From the NCBI GenBank assembly GCA_947304355.1, contig CAMZAX010000022.1:1-37637 (forward strand): DNA of 37,637 nucleotides, given 5' to 3'. This DNA is from an uncultured Selenomonadales bacterium. GTDB taxonomy: Bacteria; Bacillota; Negativicutes; Selenomonadales; Selenomonadaceae. Below, in pieces: positions 1 to 7,333 of the stretch. The position numbers and the translations under genes are program-made. The notes under the pieces are model-generated. The model had not been told where the DNA came from and did not search any database. It saw only the letters and a program-made list of their open reading frames with translations. How positions within the stretch are numbered: the first letter of the stretch is position 1; every line of letters starts with the position of its first letter.

Positions 1-107
1 TCGTCGCTGACGCACATGATGCGATTGCAACCGGTGACCTTCGACCAGACCGTCGCAACTTGACCGTGAATCAAGCGGTCGTCGATTCTGCAGAAAGCTA
101 TCTCCAT
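1..107 (-). CDS. PTS mannose/fructose/sorbose-family EIIB component (partial, 3' end outside window)
   Basis: Only the first 35 or so codons lie in the window. The N-terminus contains RIDDRLIHGQV, the signature of mannose-family PTS EIIB proteins; His14 in LIHGQ is the expected phosphorylation site that accepts phosphate from EIIA and passes it to the sugar during uptake. ATG at 105-107 is preceded by GGAGG (116-120, complement). The gene follows EIIA in the same direction with about 100 bases between them, filled by a heptanucleotide-repeat inverted repeat. EIIC and EIID membrane subunits would be expected beyond the left edge. The family is clear; the sugar specificity cannot be told. Confidence 0.93.
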   Translation of the reverse strand, partial: MEIAFCRIDDRLIHGQVATVWSKVTGCNRIMCVSD

Positions 108-133
108 AATACAGACCTCCTTTTATAAGGCGA

Positions 134-202
134 AATGCGTAATGCGTAATGCGCAATCAAAACCGAATTCATTACGCATTGCGCATTGCTCATTCCTAAT
201 TG
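134..202. repeat. Inverted pair of 7-bp tandem repeats (AATGCGT / ATTACGC type)
   Basis: Left arm 134-157 is three AATGCG(T/C) heptads; right arm 171-202 is ATTACGC, ATTGCGC, ATTGCTC, ATTCCTA. The arms 134-157 and 171-194 are complementary over about 24 bp with few mismatches, giving a long stem with a 13-base loop. It lies in the EIIA-EIIB intergenic space and would be transcribed within the operon mRNA. There is no T-tract, so it is not a typical terminator; it could stabilise the EIIA message or lower EIIB expression. Confidence 0.8.
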
Positions 203-206
203 CAGT

Positions 207-644
207 TCAAAGTTCGTCGTCGTCGGATTCGGCGTTCAAGCTCTCGTAAGACGAAATGGCGACGCCGTCTCTGCACGCCTCGAAAGCCTCGTTCATGATT
301 TGTTCGATAGGCGTCGTGCCGTCGTCGACATCCTGCGCGGCGGACATGGCGATAAGTCCGGGCAGGTTGACGCCCGCGACAATGCCGTAGTGTTCGTGAG
401 TGGCGACGAGCCTGCACGCCGCGTTGTAGGGGCTGCCGCCCATCAGGTCGTTGAAGAACAAAATCCTGTCGGGGTTGCCGAGCTCCTCAATCGCCTTTTC
501 GTACTTGGCAACGACATCGTCGGGACCTTCGCCCGGCATGAGCGTCACCGCTTTGAGATTGTCGCGCTTGCCGAAAATCATTTCGCACGACTGAACGATA
601 CCCACAGCGAATTGACCGTGGGTGCCGACAATTATACCAAACAT
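207..644 (-). CDS. PTS mannose-family EIIA component
   Basis: A 145-residue cytoplasmic phosphocarrier of the mannose-family phosphotransferase system. It starts MFGIIVGTHGQFA; His9 in GTHG is the expected phospho-acceptor that takes phosphate from HPr. FNDLMGGSPYNAA and the VAGVNLPGL segment are typical of EIIA-Man. I start at the ATG at 642-644, preceded by GGGAGG (655-660), rather than at the in-frame start 29 codons upstream, which has no ribosome binding site and adds a non-homologous leader. The last residues are acidic (ESDDDEL). EIIB follows downstream. A promoter at 688-716 serves the pair separately from the transferase gene ending at 728. Confidence 0.94.
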   Translation of the reverse strand: MFGIIVGTHGQFAVGIVQSCEMIFGKRDNLKAVTLMPGEGPDDVVAKYEKAIEELGNPDRILFFNDLMGGSPYNAACRLVATHEHYGIVAGVNLPGLIAMSAAQDVDDGTTPIEQIMNEAFEACRDGVAISSYESLNAESDDDEL

Positions 645-687
645 GTAAACCACGCCTCCCCAAAATGAAACTTTTACCACGAAAAAC

Positions 688-716
688 ATTTTAGCCGCGC
701 AAAAAACTTTTATCAA
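688..716 (-). promoter_or_regulatory. Sigma-70-type promoter for the PTS operon
   Basis: On the minus strand, TTGATA (711-716) is separated by exactly 17 bases from TAAAAT (688-693). Transcription would begin about 35 bases before the EIIA ATG. No catabolite-response or LevR-type operator was recognised. Confidence 0.7.
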
Positions 717-727
717 GCTGAAAGTCG

Positions 728-3700
728 TCATTGAAATTTTTTGGCGGCTTGTGACATTTGTAATGTGTTCGCGTCGATGATTTGATTCAGCGCGTCGAAG
801 AACAAAGCCTCGCCGTCGATTTTAACGTCCGGATTCAGCTCGGCGAAAACAGCCGCGTCGTCGAAGGCAAGATTTATGAAAGTCTCAACGGCGTCCCAAT
901 TGGTGTCTTCGGCGCAGAAAACGGATGGGAAATTTTCAAACCACTTGACGCCCGAAGAAATTTTCGTGTCCAAAGACTTGAACGCAAGGACGGGCGTTCG
1001 TGTGATAAACGCGAAAATCACGCCGTGAAGGCTGTCCGTGACGACAAGCTTGCTTTTGCGAATCTTCATCAGCGCGGCGCGAATTTTTTCGTCGCGATTG
1101 TTCGCCGTGACCGTTTCGTCAATGACGGTGTCGACGAACGCGAACGGGATATTCGCGTCGGCAAAAGACTCCCGCAGGACTTGAATCTTGGCGTCGTCAC
1201 GAACTTTGTCGCCGCGCAGGACGAACAGCACGCCCTCACGCGCAACGTCGACGTCGTCCAACATGCCGTGCAAGGCGATTGCGGCGTCGGGCAAAAGGTA
1301 GTTGTTCACTCGCGGGAAAAATTCTTGTGCGAAGTCGAAGCTCACTTCGTCGCGCGTCATAAGGTGCAAATCGTCATGCGCGTTGTAAATCTGTTGACTG
1401 CGTGCCAATTCCCTGCGCCCGGCGTCGTCGTCGGTGAAGTCAATGCTTTGCGGGAAGAGGACAATTTTGTTGTCGGGAAATGTTTCAATCAGCGCGCGAC
1501 GAAGTTTCTCTTCATTGAGCCGCCTGTTGCCGAGAGTGCCGCCGTGCATGAAAATCAAATCGTCGCGGCGAACGTTCTTTGCAAAGTCGAGTCTGCCTGT
1601 CAAATCGTCGTAAGGAACTTCGATAACTTCACGGTCGGGGAAATAATCTTTCAAGACGCGCAATTCACCCGCAACGGTCGCCAGGTCGCCGTGCGTCGGC
1701 GTGCCGAGCAAAAAAATTCGTTTGTCGGCGCGTTGTTCGCCTTTAAGCCGTTGAATTTCCTCACGAAGACTTTGCACCTGTTGTTCAAGGATTTTGCCTT
1801 GACAAAAGAAAATGTGATAGCCGTTGAACAGATTGCTGACGAAGGGCGCGTATTCGCCGAAAAGTTTTTCAAAGGCAACGTTGGCGGCGGCGGACGCTTC
1901 CGGGCTCAAAGTCAAATCCGCGTAATACCCCAGCGTCTGCGCGGACACGAATCGCCCGATATACGCGTTCACGATTTCAGCGCACCATTGTTCGTAACGT
2001 TCAAAGTGCGGAATGCTGTCGAGCAAAATTTTTATGTAAGCCGCGCCGCGTGCAACGGACGGAATGCATTTTGCAAGATGTTCGGCGTTGCGCGTAAACA
2101 TGACCGAATCTTTGTGCCTGCGATAGACGTAGAGCGTCGCGGGCAGGACGTAATAACGGCGGGCGCAAAAAAGCAACGCGAAATGAAAAATATCGTCCTC
2201 CGTAACGATCGGCAGGAATTCGATACCGTTTTCTTGCAGGAAGTCGCGGCGACAAAAGCACATCCACACCATTGAATAAGTCCGATATTTCGTCCAATGC
2301 TCGTCCAATCTGTAAAGCAAATCCGTCGACAGAAAACCTTCGCGGGTGTAGTCGTCGCCGCCCGCCTCCAAATCTTCCGGACGAACGGGCGCGGGCTCGT
2401 CTTGATACAACGCATACCAGCCCGTCGCGTGAACGACATCGGCACCGGTTTTTTCGGCGGTGTTGAAAAATTTTTCAAGCGCGTCGGGCAAAAGCAAATC
2501 GTCGCTGTCGACGAAGTAAATGTATTTGCCGCGCGCATGTTTCATGCCGGTGTTGCGTGCAGCTCCTTGGCAAAGATTTTTTTCGTGGCGAAGGATTTTG
2601 ATTTTGTCGTTGTCGCCGTAGAGTTTTCGACAAAGCGCGAAACTGTCGTCGGGCGACGCGTCGTCCACCAAAATGATTTCAAAGTCTTGGAAGGTCTGCG
2701 CCAAAATGCTGTCGACGCATTGCTTTATGTAACGCTCTGCCTTGTAGACGGGCACGATAATTGAAACGCTCGGATTGCTCACGATATCGCCTCCAAAAAT
2801 TTTTTCTGAACTAATGAACTTCAATTCGTCGGCGATGCTTTTGAAAACGAATTCGCTCGCCGTCATGCCGTTGCGCTTGTAATAGTTCAGGTATTCGTCG
2901 AAAATTTTACGTCGGGCGTCTTTCAGCGGGTCGTTGCCTTCGATAAATATTTTTTGTATCGCGGCGGAGATTGCGCTCAAGTTGCGCCCGTCGACGCGAT
3001 AAGACGCGGACAGAATTTTTTCGCCAAGCTCGTTAAATTTTTGCGTGTCGCGCGTCAAATAAATCATGGGCTTGTCGACGTATTGATACTCGGCGGTAAA
3101 GGAGCCGCTGTCGTGAATCATGCCGTCGCTCGTGGCGAACAACGCTTGATAGTAAGCACCGGTGTAAACCTGCGCGTTGGGCAAATCGTTCCACGCCTTC
3201 AAATACGCCTCGAAAGCCGCCGCCGAAGGGAAGACTCCGGCTTTTACCGCCGAAAACAGCAGATTCGGGTGCGGCTTGACGACCCAAGACGTTTCGGGGT
3301 GCGCCCGCGCGAATTCGTACATGAATTGATAATTCCATTGGAAGGTTGAAAATCTTATGCCGTCGCCTATTGACCAATGCGGAGCCCAAATAATTTTCTT
3401 CGCATCGGGGCGCGTCATCTTCCAATCGAAATGAAAATCATGATTCGCGTCAAAGAATACGTCCAATCGCGGATAACCGCTGTACAACCCGCGCGGCATT
3501 CCTGTACGACATTTTATTTTAAAAAGTTCCAGTTGCGGAATCGACTCGAAAAATATTTTCCAAGGTACGCGCATAATTTTACTTTCGGAAATATCATATT
3601 TTGTTATGACAAAGCCATACATTATGAATGCCAAAAGCGTCCGTGCAGTCAGTTGCGACAACTGAAAAGCGTCGGGCATGACTTCAAAGTAAGGCGTCAA

Positions 3701-5224
3701 GAAAAGCAACACGTCCTGCGCTGGGACGGCGGCATTTATTTCCGCGACGGGTACGACGTTTAAACCGCGCGACTTGAATTGCTCGACGCCGTGCAGAAAA
3801 TCTTGCTTGACGTTTTCCTTGTCTCCTTGGTCGGTGCGCAGGCAGAGAAAAACCGTCGGCTCAAATTTTTCGTCGCGGGCAAAATAATTGTACAGCTCGT
3901 CGCCGCACCACATGGACGAATCATACAAAACGAAACCGACTTTGATTTTGTCTTTGCCGCGAATCATCTGCGCAGACATATCGAAGACGCGTGCCATCAG
4001 CGCGTTGTATTTGTCCTTCGGCAACAAAATCGACAGCAGGTTAAAATATTCATAGTTCATATCGCAGAAAGTTTCTTTTGGCAAAAGTTTTTGTTCGTGC
4101 AAGTGCAAACTCAGGAGAGTGCTCGCCGCCGCCGCGCCGCGCAAATTCAAATGTGCCGTGTTGTAAAAACAATCGTAACCCAGCTTGAGGTCGAACAAGT
4201 CCGCGCAGGTGAAGTCATAACTTTCCTGCAACCGGCGAATCGCCGAACGGAAACTCGTCAAAAGATTTTCGTCGAAGTTTTTGCGAATGATGGGCGCAAA
4301 CGGGAAAATCACGCCGACGGGTTTCGCGCCGTGTTGCAGGCATAGCTTGATGTAATCTTCAAGTATGCTTAAATTTTTTTCAATGACTTGCGGGCGCAGT
4401 TTCTTGGTCACGTTGTCCAATTCGGCTTCCCAATCAATCAAAGTCTTCGCGGGAATGTCGCCGTTAAGAAAGTTTTTTGTCCGGTTGAAGTTTAAATCCG
4501 CATTCTCCGCCTTCACGTCAGTGAAAAGATTTTTAACGTTATCGCCGACCAAATTTTTCAGCAGGCGATCATGAACAGTCTCTTCCTTGACGTTGAGAGC
4601 AAGCATGTATTGCAAGTTCCGCGAGCAGACGGAAAAAGATTCGGCGTTGCTGTAGCGCAGGGAATAGGGCGTCAGTCCGATTAGGACGAATTTAATCGTG
4701 CCGGGCTTGACGTGTTCAAAGACGTATTTCGCCGTAAGATAACCCTGCCGCAAATCCTGATTGGAGCCGGCAAGATTGACGCCTCGACCGAAACTGTGGG
4801 GAATGTAGCGCAAATCCAGCCCGACTTCGGTATAGGAAATGCCCGTCGCGAAAAAGTCCGCGCCGTGTTCTTCGACGTAACGCAGATTCGCAATCCACTC
4901 GACACTTACCATCAATTCAAAGTTGACGATATTGTCTTGAGGCACGCCGCTTTTCGTCAAAAATTTTTTGAACTTCCACAGGTCGCCGAAGTTGCCCGCG
5001 TGACCGCTTATCAGCCAGAGAAAATTTTTGTCGGCGTCAATGAGCCTGTGCACGTACGCAAAAGAAACGAGCGGAATCGAACGTTCGCCGATATTTAAAA
5101 CTTGACCGTTGCCGCCTTCGACAACTATCGCGACGAGATTTGCGACGGCGAAGTTCAAACTCCGAACAGATATTTCAAGAGCCGCTTTGTTCAAGACGAC
5201 AAGCACAACGTTTGCTTTTTCCAA
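728..5224 (-). CDS. Giant multi-domain polysaccharide transferase (unknown N-domain + CDP-glycerol transferase-like + GT2 + pyruvyl transferase)
   Basis: This 1498-residue protein has four parts. Residues ~1-410 have no function I recognise. Residues ~425-790 resemble CDP-glycerol:poly-glycerophosphate transferases (KVGFVLYDSSMWCGDELYN, VVKPHPNLL, IHDSGSFTAEYQY). Residues ~815-1130 are a GT2 glycosyltransferase (VSIIVPVYKAERYI, ILVDDASPDDS, DxD-type YFVDSDDLL). A short coiled coil near 1140-1165 leads to a polysaccharide pyruvyl transferase-like domain at ~1168-1498 (FMHGGTLGN, VTDSLHGVIFA). Together they suggest building and decorating a surface polymer at the cytoplasmic face of the membrane; this is inference. 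The start is TTG at 5222-5224 with GGAGG and a 7-base gap; an ATG 5 bases upstream is out of frame. Codon 815 is a GTG with its own GGAGG in the same frame, suggesting fusion of two genes or internal initiation. Confidence 0.85.
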   Translation of the reverse strand: MEKANVVLVVLNKAALEISVRSLNFAVANLVAIVVEGGNGQVLNIGERSIPLVSFAYVHRLIDADKNFLWLISGHAGNFGDLWKFKKFLTKSGVPQDNIVNFELMVSVEWIANLRYVEEHGADFFATGISYTEVGLDLRYIPHSFGRGVNLAGSNQDLRQGYLTAKYVFEHVKPGTIKFVLIGLTPYSLRYSNAESFSVCSRNLQYMLALNVKEETVHDRLLKNLVGDNVKNLFTDVKAENADLNFNRTKNFLNGDIPAKTLIDWEAELDNVTKKLRPQVIEKNLSILEDYIKLCLQHGAKPVGVIFPFAPIIRKNFDENLLTSFRSAIRRLQESYDFTCADLFDLKLGYDCFYNTAHLNLRGAAAASTLLSLHLHEQKLLPKETFCDMNYEYFNLLSILLPKDKYNALMARVFDMSAQMIRGKDKIKVGFVLYDSSMWCGDELYNYFARDEKFEPTVFLCLRTDQGDKENVKQDFLHGVEQFKSRGLNVVPVAEINAAVPAQDVLLFLTPYFEVMPDAFQLSQLTARTLLAFIMYGFVITKYDISESKIMRVPWKIFFESIPQLELFKIKCRTGMPRGLYSGYPRLDVFFDANHDFHFDWKMTRPDAKKIIWAPHWSIGDGIRFSTFQWNYQFMYEFARAHPETSWVVKPHPNLLFSAVKAGVFPSAAAFEAYLKAWNDLPNAQVYTGAYYQALFATSDGMIHDSGSFTAEYQYVDKPMIYLTRDTQKFNELGEKILSASYRVDGRNLSAISAAIQKIFIEGNDPLKDARRKIFDEYLNYYKRNGMTASEFVFKSIADELKFISSEKIFGGDIVSNPSVSIIVPVYKAERYIKQCVDSILAQTFQDFEIILVDDASPDDSFALCRKLYGDNDKIKILRHEKNLCQGAARNTGMKHARGKYIYFVDSDDLLLPDALEKFFNTAEKTGADVVHATGWYALYQDEPAPVRPEDLEAGGDDYTREGFLSTDLLYRLDEHWTKYRTYSMVWMCFCRRDFLQENGIEFLPIVTEDDIFHFALLFCARRYYVLPATLYVYRRHKDSVMFTRNAEHLAKCIPSVARGAAYIKILLDSIPHFERYEQWCAEIVNAYIGRFVSAQTLGYYADLTLSPEASAAANVAFEKLFGEYAPFVSNLFNGYHIFFCQGKILEQQVQSLREEIQRLKGEQRADKRIFLLGTPTHGDLATVAGELRVLKDYFPDREVIEVPYDDLTGRLDFAKNVRRDDLIFMHGGTLGNRRLNEEKLRRALIETFPDNKIVLFPQSIDFTDDDAGRRELARSQQIYNAHDDLHLMTRDEVSFDFAQEFFPRVNNYLLPDAAIALHGMLDDVDVAREGVLFVLRGDKVRDDAKIQVLRESFADANIPFAFVDTVIDETVTANNRDEKIRAALMKIRKSKLVVTDSLHGVIFAFITRTPVLAFKSLDTKISSGVKWFENFPSVFCAEDTNWDAVETFINLAFDDAAVFAELNPDVKIDGEALFFDALNQIIDANTLQMSQAAKKFQ
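2780..2794 (-). promoter_or_regulatory. Internal ribosome binding site and in-frame GTG before the GT2 domain
   Basis: Within the giant gene, GGAGG (2790-2794, complement) is followed after 7 bases by GTG (2780-2782) and then codons for SNPSVSIIVPVYK, the usual N-terminus of a GT2 enzyme. The spacing equals that of the gene's own start. The GTG is in frame (codon 815), so a separate GT2-pyruvyltransferase polypeptide could be made. Confidence 0.6.
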
Positions 5225-5252
5225 ATCATCGCCTCCAAAAAGAAACGTGACG

Positions 5253-5408
5253 TCAATCGATTTCCCTGACCGGCTTGAGTGCGTGGCTTATGACGGTGGA
5301 GCTGACACACTTGCTGTAGGGGAAGTAAATGACTTTGACGCCGACGCGCCGAAATAAACCAATCGTTTGTTTAAAAAATTTGGCACGCGCCCGAACCTGT
5401 TGCGGCAA
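5253..5408 (-). pseudogene. Fragment resembling the C-terminus of a TagD-type cytidylyltransferase
   Basis: A 51-codon frame opens with TTG directly after the stop of the HAD gene and ends at TGA 5253-5255. Its second half reads VKVIYFPYSKCVSSTVISHAL. This matches the C-terminal pattern of glycerol-3-phosphate cytidylyltransferases as I recall it for Bacillus TagD (VVYLPRTEGISTTKIKEEI), where the (I/V)S(T/S)T motif is conserved. The nucleotide-binding GTFDLxHxGH portion is absent, so the piece cannot be an active enzyme. It lies just upstream of a gene with a CDP-glycerol transferase-like domain, which fits a lost partner. It could instead be a small expressed peptide; there is no clear ribosome binding site. 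Confidence 0.55.
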
Positions 5409-6035
5409 TCACAACATTTTTAACAGTTTGCACAGTGCACCTGCGTTATAAACGACGTAATTGGAAACGGAAATTGCCGCACTCACGGGCTTGTGGATGC
5501 CGCCGTAAGCTATGGAAATGTTAGCCTCCTCAAACATCGGCACATCGTTAAAGCTTTCGCCGACCGCAATGACTTTGTTGTAAGTTTTTTTCAACGCGCG
5601 AATCGCCGCGCCTTTGTCGAGGATTTCCTTCAGAACGGGAACATTTTTTTCGTCGGGTCGGCTTGTCGAGGAAAAACTTTCGCAACCGAGCTTGGCGATA
5701 ATCGGCTCAATCCAACAGTCCAAATTGCCCGTGACAATCGCGCAGTGCTTTTTGTTTTCGCGAATAAACGCAACAAGTTCTTCGTCGAGTTCGACGCTGT
5801 CCATTACGTCTTGAATTTTTTTCAGCGGGATGTTGCGCAAGATCAGATAACGCATAAGGAACGATTTCTTAAACGAAATTTTCCCGCTCAAAGTCAAGTC
5901 CGTCAAAAGTTTCATTTCGTCGGCAAGGTCAAGTTCCTCGGCAAGCAACGGGAGCGTCTCAACTTTGGTCAAGGTGCCGTCCAAATCAAAAGCGAATTTT
6001 TTCATTTCATCATCCGGCAGATTTTTTGGATTCAA
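5409..6035 (-). CDS. HAD-superfamily phosphatase, phosphoserine phosphatase-like (HAD-IB)
   Basis: A 208-residue soluble enzyme with the HAD motifs in order: motif I FDLDGTLT (Asp17 nucleophile, Asp19 acid/base), motif II IVTGN, a Lys-bearing segment near DKGAAIRALKK, and motif IV VGESFNDVPMF for Mg2+. The helical cap after motif I and the GNSxNDxxM-like motif IV place it near SerB/HAD-IB enzymes, but substrate specificity is open; the setting suggests a sugar-phosphate or glycerol-phosphate intermediate of polymer synthesis (inference). The start is TTG at 6033-6035 with AAGGAGG just upstream; ATG at codon 11 is an alternative. The start overlaps the stop of a decayed upstream fragment, so translation could be coupled. 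Confidence 0.85.
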   Translation of the reverse strand: MNPKNLPDDEMKKFAFDLDGTLTKVETLPLLAEELDLADEMKLLTDLTLSGKISFKKSFLMRYLILRNIPLKKIQDVMDSVELDEELVAFIRENKKHCAIVTGNLDCWIEPIIAKLGCESFSSTSRPDEKNVPVLKEILDKGAAIRALKKTYNKVIAVGESFNDVPMFEEANISIAYGGIHKPVSAAISVSNYVVYNAGALCKLLKML

Positions 6036-6154
6036 GATGCCTCCTTCAATGGGGACGCCGATAAAATTATTTCGCCCAACGCATTGAATTTCCCGCCTTC
6101 ATGCGTCAAAAAAATTCTGTTAAGCACGATAAGCACGACGTTAATTTTTTCAAG
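6032..6154 (-). pseudogene. Decayed 5' end of a paralogue of the giant transferase
   Basis: After a GGAGG on the minus strand (6161-6165), the frame reads LEKINVVLIVLNRIF, closely matching the giant protein's N-terminus MEKANVVLVVLNKAA. The DNA is also similar from the ribosome binding site onward, but one G after the TTG start is missing, so the original TTG now leads into a 14-codon dead end. After about 15 codons the similarity stops, and the frame ends at the TGA overlapping the HAD start. I read it as the remnant of a second transferase gene, frameshifted and truncated. It may be kept because it carries the leader and ribosome binding site for the HAD gene. Confidence 0.55.
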
Positions 6155-6174
6155 CCGATGCCTCCGAATGCCAT

Positions 6175-6202
6175 AAAAAAATTCGCCTGAAATCGGGCGA
6201 AT
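6175..6202 (-). terminator. Intrinsic terminator after the trmD-side operon
   Basis: On the minus strand a 7-bp stem (ATTCGCC / GGCGAAT, 6181-6187 with 6196-6202) is followed by six Ts (6175-6180). It lies about 33 bases after the stop of the membrane-protein gene ending at 6235. Its 5' arm abuts the -10 box of the next promoter. Confidence 0.75.
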
Positions 6203-6229
6203 TATATTACACGCGTAAAACTTTTTCAA
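6201..6229 (-). promoter_or_regulatory. Promoter of the polysaccharide unit, overlapping the terminator
   Basis: TTGAAA (6224-6229), a 17-base spacer and TATAAT (6201-6206) on the minus strand form a near-consensus sigma-70 promoter. The expected start site falls inside the terminator hairpin immediately downstream, so full-length hairpins would form only on read-through RNA and not on transcripts starting here. Confidence 0.75.
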
Positions 6230-6234
6230 CGCGG

Positions 6235-7329
6235 TCAGTCGGGCAGTTCGTCGAGCAGTTTGAGATTTGTGCCGTCCGCGAAGATTATTTCGGCGATTTC
6301 GATATGAATGTCGCGTTTGCGGAGCCCGTGCTTCATTGCGTCCGAATCCGTCTTCACGAAGGGATTGAGCGTCTTTATCACATTGAAAGTCTGCAAGCCC
6401 TGCGCCACGCCCGTCATATCGATTTCAAACGGCGCAACGCTTGTGGATTCGCCCTTGCCGATGTTGATTCTGCCGACGACCTTCAACAGCGGCTTGTCGG
6501 ATTTGACATCAGCTTTAATCGAGACGTTCAAGTTTTTGGAGAAGCCGTATTCGTCGCCGCCCGCGCCTTCCACGCGGAAACTCTTCACGAGAAAAATATC
6601 GTCCATCTGATGAGCGATCGGCGCGTTGAGCGCGGCAAGTCTTTTGTTCAGCGCGCGAAGGTAGCCGGCGAAATAATTTTCAAAGCCCTTCGCGCTTGAG
6701 ATTCGCCAACCGCCGTCCGCGTCTTCCCGAATTTCAAGCTCCAGTTCAAAGCCGAATTTCATTTGCGGGTTGTAAAACATGACCGTCGAATATTGCGTGT
6801 GCCCTTCCAAATGCGGCTTGGTTAAGCTTTTGATTTCGCAGGACGCCGCACCCGATTGCTTAAGGAATTTTTGCGCTTCGGTGAGCGTGGCGGGGTAAGT
6901 GACTTTGCCCGTCGTTATGTACTCGTCGAGAGCCGCCCGCGCAGATTGCACGAAGTCGGGCTTCATTTGATTTTCGTAGCGCGTTTTGATTTCGTCGACG
7001 GAGTAAGTTGCGGGCGTCATAGATGAATTTATTTGCGCCGTCAAGATTTGCGTCGCCGCCTGTTCGATAAGCGCGTCCGTGTCGACATATTGATTGAACT
7101 TCGCGAGGTCGTGCGCTTCGATTGCCTTGCGAGCCTCCTGCGTGGCGGTGCCGGGGCGATTCATCAGCTTTTGAACGTTGTCGTAAATGCCGACGCCCAG
7201 CGCGACCATGACAATCAAAAAGACGGCGACTGCCGCAAAAATTTTGAACGCCTTGGACGTGACGACGCTGCGGGCGCGTCCCAACAGTCGGGCGGCCGAG
7301 TCTTTTGCTGCGTCAGGATTTATTGCCAA
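6235..7329 (-). CDS. Single-pass membrane protein with DUF2939-like region
   Basis: A 364-residue protein with a short cytoplasmic N-terminus, one transmembrane helix at about residues 28-50 (KIFAAVAVFLIVMVALGVG) and a large probably extracytoplasmic part. The segment EARKAIEAHDLAKFNQYVDTDAL resembles DUF2939 proteins, where a small helical region precedes a YVD motif; this link is from memory and moderate. No catalytic motif was seen. The TTG at 7327-7329 is chosen because GAGGAG at the end of trmD sits 7 bases ahead of it; a GTG 5 codons upstream would overlap trmD and lacks a site. It is the last gene of the rimM-trmD group and is followed by a strong terminator. Confidence 0.75.
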   Translation of the reverse strand: MAINPDAAKDSAARLLGRARSVVTSKAFKIFAAVAVFLIVMVALGVGIYDNVQKLMNRPGTATQEARKAIEAHDLAKFNQYVDTDALIEQAATQILTAQINSSMTPATYSVDEIKTRYENQMKPDFVQSARAALDEYITTGKVTYPATLTEAQKFLKQSGAASCEIKSLTKPHLEGHTQYSTVMFYNPQMKFGFELELEIREDADGGWRISSAKGFENYFAGYLRALNKRLAALNAPIAHQMDDIFLVKSFRVEGAGGDEYGFSKNLNVSIKADVKSDKPLLKVVGRINIGKGESTSVAPFEIDMTGVAQGLQTFNVIKTLNPFVKTDSDAMKHGLRKRDIHIEIAEIIFADGTNLKLLDELPD

Positions 7330-7333
7330 CTCA

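Noticed and set aside
782-2275. Long open frame (497 codons) on the plus strand inside the giant transferase gene
   Set aside because: It mirrors the codon structure of the minus-strand gene, shows no recognisable motifs, and has no ribosome binding site; GC-rich codons keep antisense frames open.
5109-5357. Plus-strand 82-codon frame spanning the upstream end of the giant gene
   Set aside because: No ribosome binding site; it mostly lies antisense to the giant gene and to the cytidylyltransferase-like fragment, whose frame makes better biological sense.
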